Below are positions 1-5,381 of a DNA stretch of 5,521 nucleotides, piece by piece. The notes beneath the pieces were generated by a model. The model had not been told where the DNA came from. It saw nothing but the letters and a program-made list of their open reading frames with translations, and made no database searches. The DNA is from DASPTB01 sp035623615. GTDB taxonomy: Bacteria > Actinomycetota > UBA4738. The position numbers and the translations under genes were made by a program. The DNA is taken from the NCBI GenBank assembly GCA_035623615.1, contig DASPTB010000082.1, positions 1-5,521 on the forward strand, read 5' to 3'. Within the stretch, counting starts at the first letter, position 1. Each line of letters begins with the position of its first letter.

Positions 1-62
1 GAAACCGCCTCGCGCGCAAGAAGGCGATCCAGGCCGCGCGCGCCGCCAAGGGCGAGGGTTAG
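1..62 (+). CDS. 3' end of an unidentified gene (partial)
   Basis: Codons read from position 3 give a 19-residue tail ending AARAAKGEG, closed by TAG at 60-62. All third positions except the last sense codon are G or C, which is the coding signature of the rest of the window. The competing plus-strand frames do not show it. The tail is rich in Arg, Lys and Ala and looks like a basic, helical C-terminus, for example a cytoplasmic tail or a nucleic-acid-contacting end. That is inference, and I do not recognise the family. The gene converges on the acyl-CoA synthetase gene, and the two stop codons overlap within the four bases TTAG, so no separate terminator fits between them. Confidence 0.55.
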   Translation, partial: NRLARKKAIQAARAAKGEG

Positions 63-2041
63 CCCGAGCCCGACCACGAGCCCGAGCCGGAGCCGGAGAG
101 CCGGGCGCGGACGCGGTCGAGCGCTTCGGGGTTCTCGAGGCTCGACAGGTCGCCGGGATCGTCGCCGGTGGCCGCCGCCCGCAAGGCGCGGCGCACGATC
201 TTGGCACTGCGGGTCTTCGGCAGCTCGTCCACGAAAACGACCTTCGACGGTCGGAACGCCTTCCCGAGGTGCTCGGCCACCACGCCCGAGAGTTCGGCGG
301 CCATGTCGTCGCTCGCCGCGACGCCGGGACGCAGAACGACGAAGCACCAGATCTGCTCGCCCTTGACCTCGTCGGGAACGCCGACCGCGCCGCTCTCGGC
401 CACCACCGCGTGCGACGCGAGCGCACTCTCCACCTCCGCTGGACCGAGCCGCTTCCCCGCGATCTTGAGCGTGTCGTCGGACCGGCCGTGCAGGAACCAG
501 TACCCGTCCTCGTCGACGCTCGCCCAGTCGCCGTGCGTCCAGACGCCGGGGAAGCGCGTCCAGTACGTCGCCAGGTAGCGATCGGGATCGCGGTGGATTC
601 CCCGAGTCATCGCCGGCCACGGCTGCTTGCAAACGAGCTCGCCCACCTCGCCCGGCGCCACCGGCGCGCCGTCGGGTCCCCAGACGTCGACGTCCATCCC
701 GAGGGCCGGGCCGCGCACGGTGCAGGGCTTGAGCGAGGTGATCGGCAGCGGCGACAGGAAGCATGCGCCGACCTCCGTTCCCCCGGAGATGTTGATGATC
801 GGGCAGCGCCCACCGCCGACGGTGTCGAACAACCAGAGGTACGGATCGGGGTTCCACGGCTCGCCCGTCGACGCGAGCACGCGAAGCGACGAGAGGTCGT
901 GGCGGCGCACGTGCTCGTCGCCCGCGGGGATCAGCCCGCGCACGAGGGTGGGGGAGACGCCGAGCGTCGTGATGCGGTGGCGCTCGACCATGTCCCACAG
1001 GCGATCCGGGGCCGGGTGATTGGGGGCGCCGTCGTAGAGGAACACGGTGGCCCCGAGCGCGCCGGCGCCGGTGATCTCCCAGGGGCCCATGATCCAGCCC
1101 ATGTCGGTCACCCAGAAGAGCGTCTCGCCCTGGTGCAGGTCCGTCTGGTACGCGACCTCCTCCGCGATCTTCACCAGGAATCCCCCGTGGACGTGGACCG
1201 AGCCCTTCGGGCGGCCGGTTGTGCCCGATGTGTAGGCGATGAACAGCGGGTGCTCGGCGTCCAGGGACTCGGTCTCGAAGCGGGGCGCTTGCGCGGCCAG
1301 CAGGTCATCCCAATCGACGTCGCGGCCGTCGCTGCACGGCGTGTCGGTCCGGCCGAGGCGGGACCAGACGACGACATGGCGGACCGACGCGACCTCCGCG
1401 ACGGCCGCGTCGGCCGTCTCCTTCATCCGGACGACCTTGCCGCGGCGCGGGAACCCGTCGGCGGTGATCAGGACCTTCGCGTCGGCGTCGGCGAGCCGCG
1501 TCGCGACGGCGTCGGCGCCGTACCCGGAGAAGATCGGCAGGTAGACGGCCCCGAGCTTAGCGCAGGCGAGCGTCGCCGCCACCGCCTCGGGGGACATCGG
1601 CAGGAAGATCCCGACCGCGTCCCCGGCCGCGACGCCCAGCGAGCGAAGCGCGCCGGCGATGCGATCGGCCATCTCGCGCAACTCGGCGTACGTCACCCGG
1701 CGAACGGCGTCGGGGCCCTCCTCGCCTTCCCACACGACCGCGAGCGCGTCGGGGGTCCGCTCGGCCCAGCGGTCCACGCAGTTGTGGGCGAGGTTCAGCT
1801 TCCCCCCGACGAACCACGTGGCCCACGGCGCGCCGCGGGAAAGGTCGGCGACCCGTTCATACGGCTCGAAGAACTCGACCCCGAGGTCGCGCACGACGGC
1901 GTCCCAGAACCATTCGACGTCGCCGATGGAACGGGCGACCAGCTCCTCGTAGGTCGTGATGCCGTGCGCGCGCATGAACCGCGAGACGTTCGCGCGACGT
2001 TCGTAATCTTCAGAAGGACTCCACACGAGGCGCTCGGCCAC
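59..2041 (-). CDS. AMP-forming acyl-CoA synthetase (acetyl-CoA synthetase-like, substrate uncertain)
   Basis: This 660-residue enzyme is predicted to activate a carboxylic acid with ATP to an acyl-adenylate and then transfer it to CoA in the cytoplasm. An acetyl-CoA-synthetase-type N-terminal region (about 1-95) precedes the adenylate-forming domain. Visible motifs are the phosphate loop YTSGTTGRPKG (270-280), GGTE (420-423), THGD with D505, the hinge GRSDDTLKIAGKR (519-531) and the C-terminal PKTRSAK (608-614). K614 is the expected adenylation lysine and acetylation site. In Acs the residues before TE are WWQ; here they are SGG (419-421), so the pocket-closing Trp is Gly. Family work links that change to longer acyl chains, so acetate is an unlikely main substrate; a short-to-medium or hydroxy-acyl substrate is inferred. 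The GTG start at 2039-2041 places an SPSEDYERRANVSRFM segment at the N-terminus, as in relatives, and an SD-like sequence precedes it. The last 12 residues are Ser-Gly repeats. The gene is divergent from the LCP gene. Confidence 0.92.
   Translation of the reverse strand: MAERLVWSPSEDYERRANVSRFMRAHGITTYEELVARSIGDVEWFWDAVVRDLGVEFFEPYERVADLSRGAPWATWFVGGKLNLAHNCVDRWAERTPDALAVVWEGEEGPDAVRRVTYAELREMADRIAGALRSLGVAAGDAVGIFLPMSPEAVAATLACAKLGAVYLPIFSGYGADAVATRLADADAKVLITADGFPRRGKVVRMKETADAAVAEVASVRHVVVWSRLGRTDTPCSDGRDVDWDDLLAAQAPRFETESLDAEHPLFIAYTSGTTGRPKGSVHVHGGFLVKIAEEVAYQTDLHQGETLFWVTDMGWIMGPWEITGAGALGATVFLYDGAPNHPAPDRLWDMVERHRITTLGVSPTLVRGLIPAGDEHVRRHDLSSLRVLASTGEPWNPDPYLWLFDTVGGGRCPIINISGGTEVGACFLSPLPITSLKPCTVRGPALGMDVDVWGPDGAPVAPGEVGELVCKQPWPAMTRGIHRDPDRYLATYWTRFPGVWTHGDWASVDEDGYWFLHGRSDDTLKIAGKRLGPAEVESALASHAVVAESGAVGVPDEVKGEQIWCFVVLRPGVAASDDMAAELSGVVAEHLGKAFRPSKVVFVDELPKTRSAKIVRRALRAAATGDDPGDLSSLENPEALDRVRARLSGSGSGSWSGSG
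62..97. repeat. Hexamer tandem repeat encoding a Ser-Gly tail
   Basis: Six consecutive 6-bp units, GCCCGA or GCCGGA on the plus strand with one degenerate CCACGA unit (74-79), lie at the 3' end of the acyl-CoA synthetase gene. On the minus strand they encode six dipeptides: five Ser-Gly and one Ser-Trp (residues 649-660). The repeat runs right up to the overlapping stop codons. It looks like slippage-type growth of a dispensable C-terminal tail. Confidence 0.7.
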
Positions 2042-2046
2042 AGTCG

Positions 2047-2055
2047 CCTTCCCTC
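2047..2055 (-). promoter_or_regulatory. Shine-Dalgarno-like site for the acyl-CoA synthetase
   Basis: Read on the minus strand this is GAGGGAAGG. The AAGG part ends 5 nt before the GTG start and the GAGG part ends 10 nt before it. It supports GTG at 2039-2041 as the start. Its first two bases lie within the left arm of the palindrome at 2054-2067. Confidence 0.5.
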
Positions 2056-2067
2056 GGGCCTGCCCGA
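2054..2067. promoter_or_regulatory. Perfect palindrome in the divergent spacer (candidate operator)
   Basis: TCGGGC-CT-GCCCGA is a perfect 6+6 inverted repeat with a 2-nt centre. It lies in the middle of the 41 bp between the divergent synthetase and LCP genes. It touches the synthetase SD on one side and abuts TACGCT (2068-2073) on the other. The symmetric position would suit a regulator acting on both genes, but short palindromes are common in G+C-rich DNA and no regulator gene is visible here. Confidence 0.35.
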
Positions 2068-2077
2068 TACGCTGGAG
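2068..2077 (+). promoter_or_regulatory. -10-like TACGCT and GGAG ribosome binding site before the LCP gene
   Basis: GGAG at 2074-2077 lies 5 nt before ATG at 2083, a good SD spacing that supports this start. TACGCT at 2068-2073 fits TANNNT, but if it were the working -10 the transcript would begin at about the start codon and lose the SD. The two readings exclude each other. I favour the SD with a promoter further upstream, inside the synthetase gene, or use of both kinds of transcript. No convincing -35 box is seen. Confidence 0.4.
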
Positions 2078-2107
2078 AGCCTATGGGGGACACGCCAGAA
2101 CCGCCAA
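2078..2107 (-). promoter_or_regulatory. Candidate promoter of the acyl-CoA synthetase
   Basis: On the minus strand TTGGCG (2107-2102) is followed after 18 nt by TAGGCT (2083-2078). This resembles a -35/-10 pair with the TANNNT form usual in high-G+C bacteria. Transcription would begin near 2071 and give a leader of about 30 nt carrying the palindrome and the SD. The boxes overlap the start of the divergent LCP gene. This is a pattern match only. Confidence 0.3.
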
Positions 2108-3558
2108 CGCCGGACGCGCACGCCCCGGATCCGCCCGGCGACGAGCTCGCCGAGAGGGAGCCACTCGCCGAGGGTGGCCGCCCGTCCAGCTCCGGGCGGC
2201 CCTGGCGCCACCGGCCGCATCCGCGGATCCGCATCGCCTTCCTCGTCCTCGCCGGGGCGATGTCGATCGTGATCGCCGCCGGCTCCCTCGCCTCGGTGCA
2301 GGCGGTCCGCGCGATCGACCGGAACTTCAACGTTCTGCCCGACTACACGGGGGCAGCGGGCGCCACCAAGGGTCACGCGCAGTGCACGAACCTGCAGAAC
2401 TGCCTTCCGCTGCAGTACAACGGCTCCAAGTGCTTCACGCAGGTGTGCAACTACCTCGTGCTGGGAGACGACAGCCGCTACGGACTCTCCGCCAGGCAGC
2501 AGTCCGAGTTCGGGCGCTCGACCCAGAACCAACCGAGCAGGTCGGACACGATCATGTTGGTGCACCTGAACATCCCGAAGCACCACACGACGATCGTGTC
2601 CATCCCCCGCGACCTGTACGTGGACATCCCGGGACACGGGAACAACAAGATCAACGCGGCGTTCTCGTACGGGCCGGGCGTCCTCGTCAAGACCATCGAG
2701 CGACTGAGCGGGATGCCGGTCAACCACTACGTCGCCGTGGACTTCGCCGGCTTCGAGAACCTGGTCGGCGTGATCGGCGGTGTCCCGGTCTGCGTCGACA
2801 AGCCGATGGTCGATCGCTTGGCCGGACTCGACCTACCGCACCCGGGTTGCTACAACCTGGTGGGGCAGCAGGCGCTCGGCTTCGTGCGTTCCCGGCACAT
2901 CCAGGGCGACACCATCCCCGACTTCTCCCGGATCTCGCGCCAGCAGATCTTCTTCCGGGCGTTGCTGCAGAAGCTCATCAGCGCGGGTTCGCTGATCCAC
3001 CTTCCCGCGCTGCTGCACGCGATCAAGCACAACGTGACCATCGACCAGCACCTCAACGTCTACGCGCTGCAGGACCTGATGAACGAGATGGACATGCAGG
3101 GTCAGACGGGGGTGGACTTCCGCGCGATCCCGGCCACGCCGTTCACCCAGGGCGGAGTCGACTACGTCCGCGCGCTCGAGCCGGAGACCACGGAGATCTT
3201 CAGCCGCATCAAGCACGACCAGCCGCTCTACCAGCTCGGGCGCGAGCTGCCCCTGACGGGCATGTCGCCGGCCAACGTCCGGATCCAGGTCTACTCGCTG
3301 GGCTCGTCGAGCCGCGCCGACCAGATCGCCGGGTACCTCGCGAAGGCCGGGTTCAACGTGCTCCCCGTCGAACCGGCGCCGTCGAACCTCATCCACAACC
3401 AGGTGCGCTGGGCGCCGGACCAGCACGCCGAGCGAACGACCGCCTCCCACTACATCCGGGGAGTGAAGTACGTCCGCGGCGACACATACGGCCCCGGCGG
3501 AACCCTGGTCATCGTCGTCGGGCAGAACTTCCCGGCCCAGGCCGGCGCCCGCTCGTAG
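2083..3558 (+). CDS. LytR-CpsA-Psr (LCP) family cell-wall glycopolymer transferase
   Basis: This 491-residue protein is predicted to attach a lipid-linked glycopolymer to peptidoglycan by phosphotransfer outside the membrane; the polymer is unknown. A Pro-rich, charged cytoplasmic tail (1-49) precedes one membrane helix (about 50-72), with the rest extracytoplasmic. The LCP domain (about 122-300) shows NYLVLGDDSR (123-132), RSDT (R153, D155), SIPRD (R176, D177), IGGVPVCVD (231-239), FVRSR (R269, R271) and DFSRISRQQ (280-288). These are the Arg/Asp residues that hold the polyprenyl-pyrophosphate head and metal in known LCP enzymes. A second domain (about 399-482) matches the LytR C-terminal domain, beginning VRIQVYSLGSSSRADQIAGY and ending near TLVIVVG. 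C237 and C256 may form a disulfide. C101, C107, C117 and C122 form an unusual four-cysteine segment just before the core. The ATG start has an SD and keeps the whole tail. Confidence 0.93.
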   Translation: MGDTPEPPTPDAHAPDPPGDELAEREPLAEGGRPSSSGRPWRHRPHPRIRIAFLVLAGAMSIVIAAGSLASVQAVRAIDRNFNVLPDYTGAAGATKGHAQCTNLQNCLPLQYNGSKCFTQVCNYLVLGDDSRYGLSARQQSEFGRSTQNQPSRSDTIMLVHLNIPKHHTTIVSIPRDLYVDIPGHGNNKINAAFSYGPGVLVKTIERLSGMPVNHYVAVDFAGFENLVGVIGGVPVCVDKPMVDRLAGLDLPHPGCYNLVGQQALGFVRSRHIQGDTIPDFSRISRQQIFFRALLQKLISAGSLIHLPALLHAIKHNVTIDQHLNVYALQDLMNEMDMQGQTGVDFRAIPATPFTQGGVDYVRALEPETTEIFSRIKHDQPLYQLGRELPLTGMSPANVRIQVYSLGSSSRADQIAGYLAKAGFNVLPVEPAPSNLIHNQVRWAPDQHAERTTASHYIRGVKYVRGDTYGPGGTLVIVVGQNFPAQAGARS

Positions 3559-3565
3559 GGGCGCC

Positions 3566-3583
3566 TCGGCCGCGCTCGGCCGA
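3566..3583. promoter_or_regulatory. Palindrome between the LCP gene and gatC
   Basis: TCGGCCG-CGCT-CGGCCGA is a perfect 7-bp inverted repeat with a 4-nt loop, starting 8 nt after the LCP stop and directly touching the TAGACT element. As RNA it could form a short G+C-rich hairpin ending the LCP transcript, but no U-run follows. As DNA it could be an operator for gatC. The arms CGGCCG are themselves self-complementary and also form a direct repeat 10 nt apart. Confidence 0.35.
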
Positions 3584-3589
3584 TAGACT
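3584..3589 (+). promoter_or_regulatory. -10-like element TAGACT, probable leaderless promoter of gatC
   Basis: TAGACT fits the TANNNT -10 consensus of high-G+C bacteria and ends 7 nt before GTG at 3597. Transcription would therefore begin at or next to the start codon. The region 3577-3596 has no SD-like purine run, which agrees with leaderless translation. No clear -35 box is visible about 17 nt upstream. Confidence 0.5.
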
Positions 3590-3596
3590 GCGCGGC

Positions 3597-3887
3597 GTGG
3601 CGGTGGACATCGACCTCGAGCACGTCGCGCGGCTGGCTCGCCTCCAGCTCACCGAAGAGGAGCGCGCCAGGTTCGGCCCGCAGCTGGAGTTGATCCTCGA
3701 GCACGCGCGCAAGGTCGGCGAGGTCGCGGCCGACGACGTGCCCCCGACGTCGCACCCGGTCCCGCGCGCGAACGTCTACCGCGGAGACGAGCCCCGCCCG
3801 TGCCTCACCCACGAGGAGGCGCTCTCGAACGCGCCCGACCCCTTCGAGGGCCGGTTCCGCGTCCCCCGGATCGTCGAGGACGAGTGA
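3597..3887 (+). CDS. gatC: Aspartyl/glutamyl-tRNA amidotransferase subunit C
   Basis: GatC is the small subunit that wraps around and stabilises GatA against GatB in the heterotrimeric amidotransferase. The enzyme amidates Glu-tRNA(Gln) and, in many bacteria, Asp-tRNA(Asn) in the cytoplasm. The 96-residue product has the usual family length. It has an N-terminal helix with HVARLARLQLTEEE (9-22), a helical stretch to about 43, a Pro-rich linker with PTSHPVPRANV (50-60), then YRGDEPRP (61-68), the EEALSNAP segment (73-80) and the FRVPRIV end (87-93). GTG at 3597 is chosen because TAGACT lies 7 nt upstream. GTG at 3603 is a close alternative that drops two residues. The stop overlaps the gatA start as GTGA, indicating translational coupling. 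Confidence 0.93.
   Translation: MAVDIDLEHVARLARLQLTEEERARFGPQLELILEHARKVGEVAADDVPPTSHPVPRANVYRGDEPRPCLTHEEALSNAPDPFEGRFRVPRIVEDE
3876..3880 (+). promoter_or_regulatory. Ribosome binding site deciding the gatA start
   Basis: GAGGA inside the last codons of gatC lies 3 nt before GTG at 3884. The spacing is short but workable. It favours the overlapping GTGA start over the GTG three codons later at 3893. Confidence 0.4.
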
Positions 3888-5377
3888 CCGACGTGGCCGG
3901 CGACGACGCGCTCGGCGACCGTCAGGGATACGAGCTCGCGGCGGCGCTTCGGCGGGGCGAGACCTCCGCCTCGGAGATCCTTGAGGCGACCCTGCGCCGG
4001 ATCGAGGAAGTCGACGGCTCGGTTCGCGCGTACTTGCGGGTGACCGCCGACGAGGGCCGAGCCCAGGCAGCTGCCGTCGACGAGCGGCTTCGCGCCGGCG
4101 GGGAGTTGCCCGCCGTGGCGGGCATCCCGATCGCCGTCAAGGACGTGTTCTGCACGAAGGGGATTCGCACGACCGCCGGGTCGAGGATCCTCGAGCCGTA
4201 CGTTCCCCCGTACGACTGCACGCCGTGGGCTCGGCTGTCGGCGGCGGGGGCGGTCATGACGGGCAAGACCAACTGCGACGAGTTCGCGATGGGATCGTCC
4301 AACGAGAATTCGGCGTTCGGCCCGGTGCATAACCCCTGGTGTCTGGACGCCGTGCCCGGCGGCTCCTCGGGAGGATCGGCCGCGGCGGTCGCGTGCGGCG
4401 AGGCCGTATGGGCGCTCGGCAGCGACACGGGCGGGTCGGTGCGCCAGCCAGCCGCGCTCTGCGGCGTGGTGGGCTTGAAGCCCACGTACGGTCGCATCTC
4501 GCGCTACGGTCTGATCGCCTTCGCGTCCTCGCTCGACCACGTGGGGACGTTCGCGCGCAGCGTTCGCGATACCGCGACGCTGCTGTCCGCGATCGCGGGC
4601 CACGACCCGATGGACGCGACGAGCCTTCCCGACCCTCCGCGCGACTACACCGAGGGCCTCGACGCCGGCGTCGGAGGCCTCCGGGTCGGCGTGGTCGAGG
4701 ACTGGCTGTCGATGGAGGGGACCGAGCCCGGTGTGCGCGACGCGTTCCAGGCCGGCCTCGACGCGCTCGAGCGCCTGGGCGCGAACGTGGTTCCGGTGAA
4801 GCTGCCCCACGCCGACTACGCCCTGTCCGCCTACTACTTGATCGCGCCCGCCGAGGCCTCCTCGAACCTCGCCCGCTACGACGGCGTGCGGTATGGGCTG
4901 CGCGTGGAGGGAGACGGCGTGGTGGAGATGAACACCCGAACGCGCGGCGCGGGGTTCGGTGACGAGGTGAAACGCCGGATCATCCTGGGGACCTACGCGC
5001 TCTCGGCCGGCTACTACGACGCGTACTACGGACAGGCGCAGAAGGTGCGAACTCTCGTCATCCGCGACTTCAGGCAGGCGTTCGCGGACGCCGACGTCAT
5101 CGCGGCGCCGACGTCCCCGACGACCGCGTTTCGCATCGGGGAGCGCGCCGACGACCCGCTCGCGATGTACCTGTCCGACGTGTTCACCATCCCGGCCGAC
5201 CTCGCGGGCATTCCGGCGATCAGCATCCCCTGCGGGGTGGACGGCGAGGGACTGCCCGTCGGGTTCCAGCTCATGGGAAAGCTGCTCGACGAGCCGACGG
5301 TGCTGCGCTCGGCGCACGCCCTGGAGCAGGAGCTCGCCTTCGCGCAACGTCCCGCCCTGGTGTCCTCGCGAGGGTAG
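3884..5377 (+). CDS. gatA: Aspartyl/glutamyl-tRNA amidotransferase subunit A
   Basis: GatA hydrolyses glutamine and passes ammonia to GatB for amidation of misacylated tRNA. The 497-residue product has full length (family about 480-500) and is an amidase-signature protein. The Ser-cisSer-Lys triad is visible as K86 in IPIAVKD (81-87), S161 in PGGSSGGSAAA (158-168) and S185 in GSDTGGSVRQPAA (179-191). TNCDEFAMGSSNENSAFG (129-146) and GLKPTYGRISRYGL (197-210) are strongly GatA-type and argue against a general amidase. R365 and D432 fall where GatA uses Arg and Asp to hold glutamine. The C-terminal part keeps DVIAAPT (404-410) and GLPVGFQLMGK (456-466). GTG at 3884 overlaps the gatC stop. The frame is open further upstream inside gatC, but that extension has no GatA character. 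gatB does not follow directly; a flavoprotein gene begins 4 nt downstream. Confidence 0.96.
   Translation: MTDVAGDDALGDRQGYELAAALRRGETSASEILEATLRRIEEVDGSVRAYLRVTADEGRAQAAAVDERLRAGGELPAVAGIPIAVKDVFCTKGIRTTAGSRILEPYVPPYDCTPWARLSAAGAVMTGKTNCDEFAMGSSNENSAFGPVHNPWCLDAVPGGSSGGSAAAVACGEAVWALGSDTGGSVRQPAALCGVVGLKPTYGRISRYGLIAFASSLDHVGTFARSVRDTATLLSAIAGHDPMDATSLPDPPRDYTEGLDAGVGGLRVGVVEDWLSMEGTEPGVRDAFQAGLDALERLGANVVPVKLPHADYALSAYYLIAPAEASSNLARYDGVRYGLRVEGDGVVEMNTRTRGAGFGDEVKRRIILGTYALSAGYYDAYYGQAQKVRTLVIRDFRQAFADADVIAAPTSPTTAFRIGERADDPLAMYLSDVFTIPADLAGIPAISIPCGVDGEGLPVGFQLMGKLLDEPTVLRSAHALEQELAFAQRPALVSSRG
5370..5374 (+). promoter_or_regulatory. Ribosome binding site for the downstream flavoprotein gene
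   Basis: GAGGG in the last codons of gatA lies 7 nt before GTG at 5382, an ideal SD spacing. It supports both the start chosen and co-transcription with gatA. The neighbouring TAGCCT (5375-5380) contains the gatA stop and is too close to the GTG to act as its -10. Confidence 0.5.
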
Positions 5378-5381
5378 CCTC

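Noticed and set aside
269..2272. A 667-codon open frame on the plus strand opposite the acyl-CoA synthetase gene
   Set aside because: Its protein is full of Arg, Pro, His and Asp with no recognisable domain, and it mirrors the codon structure of the real minus-strand gene. High G+C makes such antisense frames stop-poor.
1795..2727. A 310-codon minus-strand frame crossing the synthetase start into the LCP gene, which could suggest a longer synthetase
   Set aside because: It is in a different frame from the synthetase and its translation over both genes is low-complexity Arg/Val-rich shadow sequence.
3566..3583. Rho-independent terminator after the LCP gene
   Set aside because: The 7-bp hairpin is present but followed by TAGACTGCGC rather than a T-run, so it is kept only as a palindrome of unknown role.
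3800..3883. An N-terminal extension of GatA from ATG 3800
   Set aside because: The extra 28 residues are Arg/Pro-rich shadow translation of gatC. The GTG at 3884 overlapping the gatC stop gives the normal GatA length and start.
2382..3887. A 501-codon plus-strand frame running through the LCP gene into gatC, suggesting a fusion
   Set aside because: Only its last 96 codons, from GTG 3597, are protein-like; this part is GatC itself. The upstream part is an Arg/Pro-rich shadow of the LCP gene.
5375..5380. TAGCCT as a third leaderless -10 element, before the flavoprotein gene
   Set aside because: It ends only 1 nt before the GTG at 5382, too close for a -10. The other GTG at 5387 is in a frame without PPOX-like sequence, and a good SD explains the start.
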